51,332 nt of DNA from Sanguibacter inulinus (GCF_013415325.1 NZ_JACBYE010000029.1:1-51332), one strand, 5' to 3'; numbered from the stretch's first letter, positions 32,373 to 40,585 are shown. Numbers and translations are program-made. The notes: generated by a model from the letters alone, not told the origin.

Positions 32373-32987
32373 TCACTGGATCGAGATGCCCAGGTGTGCC
32401 GCGAGCAGCGGAGCGAGGTCGAGGAACTGGTCGGTGCTGACCGTCGTGCCCTTGAGGCCCGTGATGCCTGTCAGCTGACCGAGCTCGGCGCCGCGCAGGT
32501 CGGTCCGGGTCAGGGTCGCCCGGCTCAGGGTGAGCTGGGCGATGCGCGTCCCGACAAAGCTCATGCGGGTGCCGCGCGCCGAGGAGAGGTCGAGCTCTCC
32601 GATCACGCAGTCGGTGAAGGTGACGTCCGCGAGGCGGGCCTCGCGCAGGTTGAGGTAGTCGATCTTGGTGCTGTGGAAGGCGACACGTGACCACTGCGAG
32701 CCGTAGGCCTGGACGCCGCCGAGGCGGCTCGCGCGGACCTGGGTGTCCTGCCAGTCGCCGCTCGAGATGTCGAGGGTCGCTGCGTTGACCGTGTCGAAGG
32801 AGCAGTCGCTCACGCGTGACGAGGCGAGCTCGGCGCCCGACAGGTCCGTCCCGGTGAAGCTGCACTCGATGATGCGGGAGTCGACGGCGTCGATGCCGTT
32901 CAGGTCGGTCCCGTCGAAGGTCAGGACCTCCACGTAGGCCTCTGGGCTGAAGGCTGCGGCGGTGCCGAGGGTGTCCGGTTCAGGCAT
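32373..32987 (-). CDS. Pentapeptide-repeat protein
   Basis: A 204-aa protein with a long run of degenerate A(D/N)LXX repeats: TDLSGAELASS, ATLDISSGDW, NLREARLADVTF, ELDLSSARG, TLSRATLTRTDLRGAELG. These form a right-handed quadrilateral beta-helix. Some relatives mimic DNA and protect gyrase, others have unknown roles. The C terminus (DQFLDLAPLLAAHLGISI) is an amphipathic helix, perhaps for dimerisation. ATG 32987 is the first good start. It faces the secreted protein/membrane protein pair convergently. No neighbour indicates its target. Confidence 0.88.
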   Translation of the reverse strand: MPEPDTLGTAAAFSPEAYVEVLTFDGTDLNGIDAVDSRIIECSFTGTDLSGAELASSRVSDCSFDTVNAATLDISSGDWQDTQVRASRLGGVQAYGSQWSRVAFHSTKIDYLNLREARLADVTFTDCVIGELDLSSARGTRMSFVGTRIAQLTLSRATLTRTDLRGAELGQLTGITGLKGTTVSTDQFLDLAPLLAAHLGISIQ

Positions 32988-33086
32988 GCGACCAGCCTCT
33001 CACGAGCGCCTGACAGCCGATGTGTCCGCGCGTCGGGGCCCTGGGACGCTCGGTGATGCTGCGCCATCGAGACGCGCCGCGCTGGC

Positions 33087-33971
33087 CTAGTTCGGAGCCG
33101 GAGCCGGAGCCGGTGTCGCAGGAAGCAGGGCGTCGATCCTCTCGTTGATCCAGGCGAATGCACTCGTCAACCAGTCGAATCCCAGTCCGCTGGTCATGAT
33201 CAAGGACAAAGAGGCAAGGATGAATAGTGTCCACCACGTCAATGCGTGCATCGCCCACCGATTGGTCCAGAAAGCAAACTTCCAGAGCCAGCGCGGTCGA
33301 CTGCTGGAGTGCACGTACACCGCGGCGACCGAGCCTAGGCCAAGTGCGATGCAGGCTATGAGCAGGCCGAACGTGAATAGGGCTGCGAACATCTGGGTCA
33401 CGATGACTCCGACGTGCACGCCATCGGCATCGAAGATGGAGCCACCATCGCGTAGAGCTGTCGCCAGGGCGTCCAGAGCGTCCGCGTGGAGCGGAGGCTC
33501 GACGAGCCAGAGTGCTGAGAGGACTCCGGCGATCACTGCAATATAGACGGCTGCGAGGCGCGCGGCGATGCCTCTGCCGTCCACTGCGCCGCGGCACCAC
33601 AGCACGGTGAAGGTGATAGTGACTACGACCGTGGCCAGGATTGAGAGTCCTGCCATCAGCCCCGCGATGAGGACTGCGTTTCTCACGTACGCGGTCACGA
33701 TAGTCACGAGGACGACGAGGGCGACGAAGGCTGCCGCGAGTTCTTCATCGTTCGTCCTCGTCTTGGTGCTGCCGCCTGAAGGGAACTGTGCTCGAATTCT
33801 TGCGAAGACGTGCCAATCGGTCGTCGCGAGGGAGTGCGCCACTGCGCTGTTGAGGGAGACTCGACCGTGTCCGTGCCCCCCGAGCAACGGCGAGAATGCT
33901 AGGGCGATAGGGGTGCCGAGGAGGATGCCGAGAATGGTAAAAGCCAGGCTCGTGCCGTCAAAGTTCTGCAT
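33087..33971 (-). CDS. Unrecognised multispanning membrane protein
   Basis: A 294-aa protein with about six hydrophobic helices (roughly residues 8-28, 80-100, 108-130, 138-160, 185-215 and 250-275). It ends in a Pro/Ala repeat (PATPAPAPAPN). I see no family signature. Third-position GC is visibly lower than in housekeeping neighbours and several rare codons are used, a sign of recent transfer. ATG 33971 is chosen over upstream codons because the hydrophobic start follows directly. The gene belongs to an apparently accessory stretch. Confidence 0.65.
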   Translation of the reverse strand: MQNFDGTSLAFTILGILLGTPIALAFSPLLGGHGHGRVSLNSAVAHSLATTDWHVFARIRAQFPSGGSTKTRTNDEELAAAFVALVVLVTIVTAYVRNAVLIAGLMAGLSILATVVVTITFTVLWCRGAVDGRGIAARLAAVYIAVIAGVLSALWLVEPPLHADALDALATALRDGGSIFDADGVHVGVIVTQMFAALFTFGLLIACIALGLGSVAAVYVHSSSRPRWLWKFAFWTNRWAMHALTWWTLFILASLSLIMTSGLGFDWLTSAFAWINERIDALLPATPAPAPAPN

Positions 33972-34484
33972 CGGGACCCGCCCTGTCTGCCGGAGGTTTC
34001 TGGAGCCTGCCGACCAGGGCACCGAATGCGGCCGTCAGGGACGTGGATCCTAAGAGGAAAACGATGTCCCAGAGGTGTTCGCGAAAGAAGGTAAGTAGCA
34101 ACTTTCCTCTTCTGGGTCATGGGTGGCGGCTCGAGGGGTGGGGCTGGCCTCGGTCGTCGCGCTCTGGACGGAGAGATGGCGGATGGTGCGGTAAAACCGT
34201 AATCGGGATAGAGGTCACGAAGCGGGACGAAGGTCATGGGTGAGAGATGAGACGAGGGCTGTCTGGACCGGCTCGCCAACCCGGCTCGGTGACGGTGCGG
34301 GTCGCTCCTCTACGCCCTTGTTCGTCGAGGCCGGCGGCGCCTGCAGTGTCTTCGCACTCGTTCAGAGGTATGGCTAGATCGCAGGCGACTGTCTGTCGGC
34401 GCCGTGTGTTCTCCAGCTGGCCGGGAACATCCGGCGGACCGACGCGGTTACCGTAGTGCTTGAACCTTCAACCAAGGAGTGCAC
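33972..34484. other. Low-GC intergenic stretch without a supported gene
   Basis: Short open frames exist on the plus strand (34043-34243 and 34247-34456) but lack a ribosome-binding site and family features. A dyad pairs CCCAGA (34068-34073) with TCTGGG (34111-34116), with GAAAG/CTTTC inside it; it may be a terminator or RNA structure. Nothing else can be supported. Confidence 0.5.
34449..34471 (+). promoter_or_regulatory. -10 box and downstream palindrome before flavoprotein
   Basis: TACCGT (34449-34454), then the perfect palindrome TTGAACCTTCAA (34460-34471) at about +1 to +12, and AAGGAG just after it. The palindrome could be an operator of a MerR- or ArsR-type regulator; none is encoded next to it. 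Confidence 0.4.
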
Positions 34485-35594
34485 GTGTACGACGTCGTCG
34501 TGATCGGGGCTGGTCAGGCAGGGCTGTCGGCCGCCCACCACCTGCGACGGCGCGGGCTGGTGCCCGGCGTCGACATGGTCGTGCTCGACTCGGGCGACGG
34601 GCCCGGGGGAGCGTGGCGCGAGCGCTGGGACTCCCTCACGCTCGGTGCTGCGCACGGTATCCACGACCTGCCTGGCCTCCCGCTCGGCGACCCTGACCCG
34701 GCCGAGCCCGCGTCCGCCGTCGTCTCCAGGTACTACGGGGCGTACGAAGAGCGCTTCGGGCTCGACGTGGTCCGCCCTGTGCGGGTGCGCGACGTCAGGC
34801 CGCTCGTCGGAGAGGCAGGTGATGAGGTCGTCGAGGGCGGGACTGGCGAGGTCGTCGACCGCGGTGTCGACAGGACGTCACCTCTCGTCGTGAGCTCCGA
34901 CGCCGGCTCGTGGACCACCCGCACCGTCGTCAGTGCGACGGGCACGTGGACGCGTCCGCACTGGCCCGCCTACCCGGGGCGCGAGACCTTCCTCGGCAGG
35001 CAGCTGCACACCCACGACTTCGTCTCGGCCGAGGAGTTCCGCGGCAAGCACGTCGTGGTGGTCGGGGGAGGGGCCTCCGCAGTCCAGTTCTTGCTGCAGA
35101 TCGCCGAGGTCACCACGACCACCTGGGTCACCCGGCGCCCGCCGGTCTTCGACGTCCGCAGCTTCGACCAGGAGTGGGGTCGCGATGTCGAGCGGCGGGT
35201 CGTCGAGCGGACCTCCGCCGGCCTGCAGACCCTGAGTGTCGTCGGCGCGACTGGGCTCGCTCTCACGCCCGTGTACCAGCAGGGCATCGACGACGGCGTG
35301 CTCGTCTCCCGGGGTATGTTCACGCGGATCACGCCGGCAGGTGTCGTGTTCGAGGACGGCGAGGTCCAGGCCGACGTCATCCTCTGGGCCACCGGCTTCA
35401 AGCCGGCCGTCGACCACCTCGCGCCGCTTCGCCTGCGCGAGCCGAGCGGCGGCATCGCGACGGACGGCGTGCACGTCCCCCGTGACCCCCGGGTGTTCTT
35501 GGCCGGGTACGGCGCCGGGGCCTCGACCATCGGTGCGACCCGGACGGGGCGGGCTGCTGCGCTCGCGGCGCTGGAGCGGGTGGGGCGGCGGTGA
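34485..35594 (+). CDS. FAD-dependent oxidoreductase (ArsO-like flavin monooxygenase)
   Basis: A 369-aa flavoprotein with two Rossmann motifs: FAD-binding VVVIGAGQAGLSAAHHL at the N terminus and NADPH-binding VVVVGGGASAVQFLL at about residue 190. An ATG-type motif (ILWATGFKPAVDHL) and a C-terminal VFLAGYGAG complete the pattern. It resembles class B flavin monooxygenases and ArsO-like proteins; the substrate is unknown. GTG 34485 is favoured over GTG 34479 because AAGGAG lies 5 nt upstream of it and overlaps 34479. The gene is not overlapped by a partner. Confidence 0.85.
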   Translation: MYDVVVIGAGQAGLSAAHHLRRRGLVPGVDMVVLDSGDGPGGAWRERWDSLTLGAAHGIHDLPGLPLGDPDPAEPASAVVSRYYGAYEERFGLDVVRPVRVRDVRPLVGEAGDEVVEGGTGEVVDRGVDRTSPLVVSSDAGSWTTRTVVSATGTWTRPHWPAYPGRETFLGRQLHTHDFVSAEEFRGKHVVVVGGGASAVQFLLQIAEVTTTTWVTRRPPVFDVRSFDQEWGRDVERRVVERTSAGLQTLSVVGATGLALTPVYQQGIDDGVLVSRGMFTRITPAGVVFEDGEVQADVILWATGFKPAVDHLAPLRLREPSGGIATDGVHVPRDPRVFLAGYGAGASTIGATRTGRAAALAALERVGRR

Positions 35595-35627
35595 GTCGGG
35601 CGAAGGTGTGGGGCTGTCGATCCAGCA

Positions 35628-35664
35628 CTTCTGTAGTGCAATATGCCGCAAACCTATACAGAAG
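35628..35664. repeat. Inverted repeat after flavoprotein
   Basis: CTTCTGTA (35628-35635) and TACAGAAG (35657-35664) are perfect inverted repeats 21 nt apart, in an AT-rich spot. It may be a terminator for the flavoprotein or an operator for the export operon downstream. Confidence 0.45.
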
Positions 35665-35754
35665 CCCCTGGTGCCCATATCGTCGCAGGACGAGTTATTC
35701 GGGCACATGACTGCCTTGCGGCGCACAGGTGCGCTGCTAGGCGCGGACGGAGCG

Positions 35755-35832
35755 ATGATGAAGAGACGACTTCTGACGATGCTGACTGTCTCGTCGGCGA
35801 CGACCCCCTCAGGCAGCTACGGCTGCTTGTGA
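35755..35832 (+). CDS. 25-aa leader-like ORF upstream of lipoprotein
   Basis: The reading frame encodes MMKRRLLTMLTVSSATTPSG and five further residues (SYGCL). GGACGGAG lies just before the tandem ATGs. Its TGA overlaps the GTG of the lipoprotein (GTGA), so ribosomes could re-initiate there; the lipoprotein lacks its own ribosome-binding site. The role is a coupling leader or, speculatively, an exported peptide. Confidence is limited by its size. Confidence 0.4.
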   Translation: MMKRRLLTMLTVSSATTPSGSYGCL

Positions 35833-36407
35833 GACTGCGGTCCGCGACCGTCGCAGCAGCAGGGCTCCTGATGCTCAGCGCGTGCAGCCCAGCCCCGATC
35901 GAGGGTGAGGACGTCTCGTACTCCCCACCAGCCTGGATGGCAGACGTGGTGGCGCAGGACGAGGAGTACATGAGTGCCATGACGACCTGCCTCGAAGACC
36001 GCGGGCAGACCGTCATGGCCCACGGGGGCAAGGTGGGGATCGAGACTCTCTCGGACGAGGACGGCCAGATTCTTCCCGGTGTCTCTGAGCTCGCTGACGA
36101 GGCGTGGGGCGAGTGCTCTGCGCTCGTCCCTGAGCAGGCGTACATCTCTGACGACCGCGACCTCGAGTACGACAGGATGTTCGACACCGTCGAGTGCCTG
36201 GCGCACGAGGGCTATCCACTCGCCGCGCCTCCCAGCAGAGAGGCGTGGGTCTCGGGGAGCGTGGAGTACTCGCCCTACGCAGAGCTGACCGAGACCGGGG
36301 ACGGTGGCTCCTGGGCGGTCGAGACTGACGAGGTGCTCAGGCTGCTGGAGGTCTGCCCGGCCAGCAGCCAGAAGCTGATCCTGCTCGACCCCAGGGAGCC
36401 GGGGTGA
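35829..36407 (+). CDS. Lipoprotein of an export operon, unknown family
   Basis: A 192-aa lipoprotein. The signal (VRLRSATVAAAGLLMLSACS) carries the lipobox LSAC, with the acylated Cys at residue 19. The mature part is acidic and has cysteines in MTTCLEDRG, GECSALV, VECLAHEG and LLEVCPAS, consistent with two disulfides. No enzyme motif is seen. GTG 35829 follows from the lipobox position. An upstream frame extension to 35643 is rejected. It overlaps the adaptor gene by 4 nt, so it belongs to the four-gene export operon. Confidence 0.75.
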   Translation: MRLRSATVAAAGLLMLSACSPAPIEGEDVSYSPPAWMADVVAQDEEYMSAMTTCLEDRGQTVMAHGGKVGIETLSDEDGQILPGVSELADEAWGECSALVPEQAYISDDRDLEYDRMFDTVECLAHEGYPLAAPPSREAWVSGSVEYSPYAELTETGDGGSWAVETDEVLRLLEVCPASSQKLILLDPREPG

Positions 36408-37495
36408 GGGGTCCTCGACGGGACAGGCCGAGGGACGCCCGGGAGTCGGTCCACGCACGGCGGGTGCTCTGGGGCCTCGCGCTCGTGGGCGCGGCCGGAG
36501 TCGGGTTCGTGTGTGCGCGTGCGACCCTCCAGCCACCCGCAGTCGACGTGGTCGCCTCGGGTGACCTCACCGTCACCGTCGTCGAGGCGACTGTCGGGCG
36601 ATCCGTCCCTTACGTCGTGCGGGGAGAGTGGACGCAGACCCCCGCCGGCGCAGGAGCGAGCGAGGGGGTCGTGACGACGCAGCACGTCGATGGCGCAGAG
36701 GCAGTCATTCCGGGGTCCGTCGTCTACACGGTCGACCTCCGCCCGGTGGTCGTCGGGCTCGGCGAGGTCCCGTCCTTCCGCGATCTCTCCCAGAGCATGC
36801 AGGGGCGCGACGTCAGCCAGGTCCAGGCTCTCCTGCGCGAGACCGGACACCTCACGGCTGCTGCGGGTGATGGGATCTTCGACGAGGTGACCGCGAGCGC
36901 CGTCCGAGAGTGGCAGCGCTCGCTGGGCGTCGAGGCCGACGGGATCGTCCGCGCCGGCGACGTCGTCTACCTCCCGTCGCTCCCGGCCCGCATCGTCCTG
37001 GACGACGAGGTCGGCGTCGGATCGCGGGTGAGTGTCGGGCAGCCAGTCCTGGACATCGTGTCCGACGTGCCCGAGCTCAGCATCACCGTCTCCCTCGACG
37101 AGGTCGAGCAGGTCACCTCTGGTCCGCTCACAGTCGCTCTCGACTCCGGGCCTGTCGAGGCCGTCGTCGCCAGCACACGGACCAACGAGAGCGGAGACGC
37201 GCTCCTCGTCCTGGCGGCGCCTGACGGGAGCGCGCTGTGCGGCGACAGGTGCGCGGACGTGCCGCGTGATCCTGCGGCCGCGACGTACCGCGCCGAGAGG
37301 GTCGTCGTCCCTGAGGCCACAGGTTCAGCTGTCCCGACATCCGCGGTCCGCACCTCGGGGGACGGGACCACCTTCGTCACCACTCCCGCTGGGGAGCGTC
37401 GAGCCGTCGAGGTCCGAGCGCAAGGGGACGGGCTGACGGTCGTGGAGGGGGTCGACGTCGGTGACGAGGTCAGGCTGATCGGGAGCGAGCCGTGA
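36404..37495 (+). CDS. Membrane-anchored adaptor with peptidoglycan-binding domain
   Basis: A 363-aa protein with one N-terminal transmembrane helix (about residues 21-40) and an extracellular body. A peptidoglycan-binding type 1 domain (about 145-190) is marked by VSQVQALLRETGHL and VREWQRSLGVEADG. A beta-rich adaptor part (about 195-360) resembles HlyD/MacA-type periplasmic adaptors, with VYLPSLPARIVLDDEVGVG. With the following ATPase and FtsX permease it forms a MacAB-like efflux or cell-wall system. The GTG overlaps the lipoprotein stop. Confidence 0.85.
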   Translation: MRGPRRDRPRDARESVHARRVLWGLALVGAAGVGFVCARATLQPPAVDVVASGDLTVTVVEATVGRSVPYVVRGEWTQTPAGAGASEGVVTTQHVDGAEAVIPGSVVYTVDLRPVVVGLGEVPSFRDLSQSMQGRDVSQVQALLRETGHLTAAAGDGIFDEVTASAVREWQRSLGVEADGIVRAGDVVYLPSLPARIVLDDEVGVGSRVSVGQPVLDIVSDVPELSITVSLDEVEQVTSGPLTVALDSGPVEAVVASTRTNESGDALLVLAAPDGSALCGDRCADVPRDPAAATYRAERVVVPEATGSAVPTSAVRTSGDGTTFVTTPAGERRAVEVRAQGDGLTVVEGVDVGDEVRLIGSEP

Positions 37496-38133
37496 CGGTC
37501 GTCGTCGAAGGGCTCGGTCTCCGGTACCCGCGCGCCGCGGCACCTGTCTTCTCCGGCTTGTCCGCAGCCTTCGCACCTGGGGCGCTCACGGCGGTCACGG
37601 GCCCCTCGGGATCGGGGAAGTCGACGTTGCTGTACGTGCTCGGACTGCTGGTGCGGCCTACTGCTGGTGACGTGCTCTGGGACGGTGTGCCGACCCAGGG
37701 TCTGACCGACCTCGAGCGGTCGAGGATCCGGGCGCGAGACATCGGCTTCGTGTTCCAGGACGCTCTGCTCGACCCCGCACGGAGCATCCTGGAGAACGTG
37801 TGCGATGCGGGGCTCTTCGCCGGGATGGACCGTGCCGTGCAGGTCGAGCTCGCGCAGGTGCTCCTCGGGAGGTTCGGGGTCGAGCACAGGGCGTCGCACA
37901 AGCCCGGTGAGATCTCCGGCGGACAGGCGCAGCGCGTCGCGCTCTGCCGCGCGCTGCTCACGTCACCGCGGGTCGTCCTGGGAGACGAACCGACGGGCAA
38001 CCTCGATGCCGAGTCGGCCCGGGTGGTGTGGGATGCCCTCCGGGACCATGCACGCACCGGCGCGACTGTCGTGGTCGCCACCCATGACGAGAGGCTCGCC
38101 GACACCGCAGACCACCGCCTGGTGCTCCCGTGA
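37492..38133 (+). CDS. ABC transporter ATP-binding protein (MacB/LolD type)
   Basis: A 213-aa ATPase. Walker A is GPSGSGKST, the Q-loop is FVFQDALLDPARS, the signature is EISGGQAQRVALCRALL, and Walker B is VVLGDEPTGNLD; the switch His is in VVATHDERLAD. The EPTGNLD sequence is typical of LolD/MacB/FtsE-like ATPases. GTG 37492 overlaps the adaptor stop by 4 nt, and its own TGA overlaps the next GTG. It powers the FtsX-type permease next door. Confidence 0.95.
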   Translation: MTVVVEGLGLRYPRAAAPVFSGLSAAFAPGALTAVTGPSGSGKSTLLYVLGLLVRPTAGDVLWDGVPTQGLTDLERSRIRARDIGFVFQDALLDPARSILENVCDAGLFAGMDRAVQVELAQVLLGRFGVEHRASHKPGEISGGQAQRVALCRALLTSPRVVLGDEPTGNLDAESARVVWDALRDHARTGATVVVATHDERLADTADHRLVLP

Positions 38134-39302
38134 GAGATCGTCCTCGTGAGCAGGGCGACCCGACCGCGAAGCGCCCAGGAGGGCTCTCTCCCGGCCGACC
38201 ACGTCTCGTCGCGCTGCTCGTCGACAGTGTCGTGGGGGCTCTCGCGCAGCCTCTCGCGACGTCGACCATGGCCTTCGTGGTGCTCGTCGTGTGCGCGTCC
38301 GCCCTGGTCACGACAGGGCAGGCGGCGGTCGCCGAGCAGCAGGTGGTGGCGCGCATCGACGGGACGGGTGCCAGGCTCCTCACCGTCGTGGACGAGTCGG
38401 GGAGCGGGCAGATCGTCGCGGCAGGACTCTCGGTCGTCGGGGCGGTCGACGCTGTCGAGTGGGTGCTCGGTCTCGGGGTGGTGACCGACGTCCGTAACGC
38501 GGCCTACCCCACGGACGAGCGTGCCGTCGCCAGCAGACCTGTCTACGGTCGCCTCCCGACCGACCTCGCGATCGTCGCCGGACGGGCGCCGGAGGTCGGC
38601 GAGGCTGTCGCCGGGAGAGCGGCCGCAGCGGCGCTCCACCTCGCCGACGGTGTCGGGTCCGTCGTGGCAGCCGACGGCACCAGCACCGTCCCGGTGGTCG
38701 GCGTCGTCGCCGGGACCGGTCCGCTGGCCAGGCTCGACGAGACCGTCCTCGTCGCGTCCGAGGAATCTGCTGACGCCGTGGTGCGCACCGTCTACCTCAT
38801 GGCGCGTGACGCCGCCGACGTCTCGACCCTCGGTGCGGCGCTCCCTGATGCGCTCTCGGCCGCCGACCCTGCCGCGCTCGTGGTGGATGCTCCGGAGGGG
38901 ACGGTCGCTCTGCAGGCCGTGGTCTCAGGTGATCTGGGGGCGAGTGCCCGCCGGACCATGCTGCTCGTCCTGGGTGTCGGGCTGGTCGTCGTCGTGGTGA
39001 CGACCTACAGCTCGACCTCCTCACGACGACGCGAGCTCGGGCGACGGCGTGCTCTGGGGGCCACCCGCAGTGCACTGGTCGTCGCCGTCCTCACGCAGGT
39101 GGCTGTCGCAGGTGTGGCTGGAGCGCTGCTCGGCGTGGTCGCAGGGCTCGTCGTCGTCCACAGGCTGTCGGGAGCCCTGCCGCCGGCATCCTTCGTCGGT
39201 GGGGTCGCAGGTCTGGCGGTCCTCGTCGCAGTCGTCGGGGGGATCGTGCCGGCTGTGCTGGCCGCCCGACGAGACCCCCTGAAGATCCTCCGCGTCCCGT
39301 GA
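38130..39302 (+). CDS. FtsX-like ABC permease
   Basis: A 390-aa permease with an N-terminal transmembrane helix (about residues 35-60), a large extracellular domain of about 200 residues, and three C-terminal helices (about 270-290, 310-335 and 350-375). RRRELGRRRALGATRSALV between helices 2 and 3 is the MacB/FtsX coupling motif. The protein ends with RRDPLKILR, the usual FtsX/MacB ending. GTG 38130 overlaps the ATPase stop. A role in peptide or lipid export, or in cell-wall hydrolase control, fits the operon but is inferred. Confidence 0.9.
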   Translation: MRDRPREQGDPTAKRPGGLSPGRPRLVALLVDSVVGALAQPLATSTMAFVVLVVCASALVTTGQAAVAEQQVVARIDGTGARLLTVVDESGSGQIVAAGLSVVGAVDAVEWVLGLGVVTDVRNAAYPTDERAVASRPVYGRLPTDLAIVAGRAPEVGEAVAGRAAAAALHLADGVGSVVAADGTSTVPVVGVVAGTGPLARLDETVLVASEESADAVVRTVYLMARDAADVSTLGAALPDALSAADPAALVVDAPEGTVALQAVVSGDLGASARRTMLLVLGVGLVVVVVTTYSSTSSRRRELGRRRALGATRSALVVAVLTQVAVAGVAGALLGVVAGLVVVHRLSGALPPASFVGGVAGLAVLVAVVGGIVPAVLAARRDPLKILRVP

Positions 39303-39340
39303 GCCCGCGTCCCCTGAGCCTGCGGCTCTGGACCGTGACG

Positions 39341-39372
39341 CACCGAGCACCGAGCACCGAGCACCAAGCACC
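39341..39372. repeat. Heptanucleotide tandem repeat (CACCGAG)
   Basis: Three exact CACCGAG units, one CACCAAG and a partial CACC. It lies 39 nt after the FtsX permease stop. Confidence 0.75.
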
Positions 39373-39394
39373 GGCGCCTCGGCATCGGGTGCCC

Positions 39395-39524
39395 GGCAGA
39401 CCGAGCGGCTCGCGTGCTTGTGTGCTGGGCCGACTGGGCAGCTCACGTTCTCGTGTGCTCGGCCGACCGAGCAGCTCACGTCTTTGCGTGCCCGCCGACC
39501 GAGCAGCGTGCGTTCTCGTGTGCT
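39395..39524. repeat. Imperfect 33-nt tandem repeat x4
   Basis: Units begin at about 39395, 39427, 39460 and 39493 (32-33 nt each) and share GACCGAGCAGCTC-like and TTCTCGTGTGCT-like blocks. The array fills the gap between the convergent permease and MaoC genes and touches the MaoC stop codon at 39524-39526. A 33-nt period equals 11 codons in the minus frame, but the array lies downstream of the MaoC stop, so it is not translated. Confidence 0.75.
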
Positions 39525-40585
39525 CAGCCGAGCGGGACGACGGTCCCGGTGAGGTGGAGCCTCGTCCGGCGGGCGTCCCAGCCGACGACGTCGTATCCCG
39601 GAGAGCTCGACGCGCGGGGATGCGGGATTGCTGCTGAGGGAGATGACGTCGACCGGTGTGGTCGTGGCAAGACGGCCACGTCGACAGTCCCGGGCAGCAG
39701 GACCGGGGAGGCGAACTCGACGGTCCAGTCGAAGGCCTCGCCGCGGGACGGGCCGACCTGGGCGAGGGCGCGGCTGGCCGTGTACATGCCGTGGGCGATC
39801 GCGCGGGGGAAGCCGAAGGCCGTGGCCGTGAGCGCGGAGAGGTGGATGGGGTTGCGGTCGCCCGAGACGGCCGCATAGCGGCGGCCGGTCGCGGCGTCGA
39901 GGTGCCACTGGGCAGTCGGAGTCGGTGGGGCGAACGACGGGCGGCCGGAGGCGGAGTCAGCGTTGCCGCCGACAGCGCTGGGGTCGCCGTCGGCCGAGTC
40001 CTCGCCCAGCATCGTGCCCTTGGCGAGATAGGTCGAGACACCGCGCCATACGACCTCGGTGCTGTCACCCGCGCCGTAGCGCGCCGACACCTCGGTGACG
40101 AGGTCGACCTGGGTGCCCTTGCGGTGCGGGCGGAGGTTCTCTGCGTGGGCGTGGACGAGCAGGCGCTCGTCGGACGAGATCGTGCGGTGGACGGTGACGG
40201 CGTTGGACAGGTGCACCATCCCGGCGAGCCGGAGCGGGAAGTCGTCACGCACCATGAGCGCCGTCGCGACGGGGAAGGCGAGCACGTGCACGAAGCCCGC
40301 AGGCAGTGTCCCGTCGACGGGTTCACCGAGGAGTCGCTGGTAGGCGACGAGCTGCGCCTCGTCTGCGACGACGTCGGCCACCCTGTACGTCACGTCGGGC
40401 AGTGTCGCGTGCGCGAGGTCTGGCGAGCGCCGTGGGCGCAGGGCCCGTGCGTACAGGCCGCCGAGGGGCGGGACCGTCGCGAGGGTGGTGGTGGTACGGG
40501 GGCTCCGGGCCGAGCTCGACGGACTAGCAGCGCCCGACAGACCGCTCGCCTGCGCCGGGGCAGCCTCGTCGCGGTCGTCGCTCAT
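39524..40585 (-). CDS. MaoC-like (R)-hydroxyacyl dehydratase
   Basis: A 353-aa double hot-dog protein. The C-terminal half has YAAVSGDRNPIHLSALTA with the catalytic Asp and His of the MaoC hydratase motif. The N-terminal half (about 60-200) has a degenerate hot-dog. The N-terminal 30 residues are Ala/Ser-rich. It resembles mycobacterial HtdX, which hydrates enoyl-CoA next to FabG4 and FadA2. ATG 40585 overlaps the FabG stop by 4 nt. It is the last gene of a three-gene minus operon. Confidence 0.88.
   Translation of the reverse strand: MSDDRDEAAPAQASGLSGAASPSSSARSPRTTTTLATVPPLGGLYARALRPRRSPDLAHATLPDVTYRVADVVADEAQLVAYQRLLGEPVDGTLPAGFVHVLAFPVATALMVRDDFPLRLAGMVHLSNAVTVHRTISSDERLLVHAHAENLRPHRKGTQVDLVTEVSARYGAGDSTEVVWRGVSTYLAKGTMLGEDSADGDPSAVGGNADSASGRPSFAPPTPTAQWHLDAATGRRYAAVSGDRNPIHLSALTATAFGFPRAIAHGMYTASRALAQVGPSRGEAFDWTVEFASPVLLPGTVDVAVLPRPHRSTSSPSAAIPHPRASSSPGYDVVGWDARRTRLHLTGTVVPLG

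Noticed and set aside
34043-34456. Two short plus-strand open frames in the 33972-34484 gap
   Set aside because: They lack ribosome-binding sites, family features and sensible composition.
35643-35828. In-frame upstream extension of the lipoprotein (62 codons)
   Set aside because: It would bury the lipobox signal peptide 80 residues inside the protein; lipoprotein signals must be N-terminal.
39395-39524. 33-nt repeats as a CRISPR array
   Set aside because: The units are contiguous with no unique spacers between them, and no cas gene is near.
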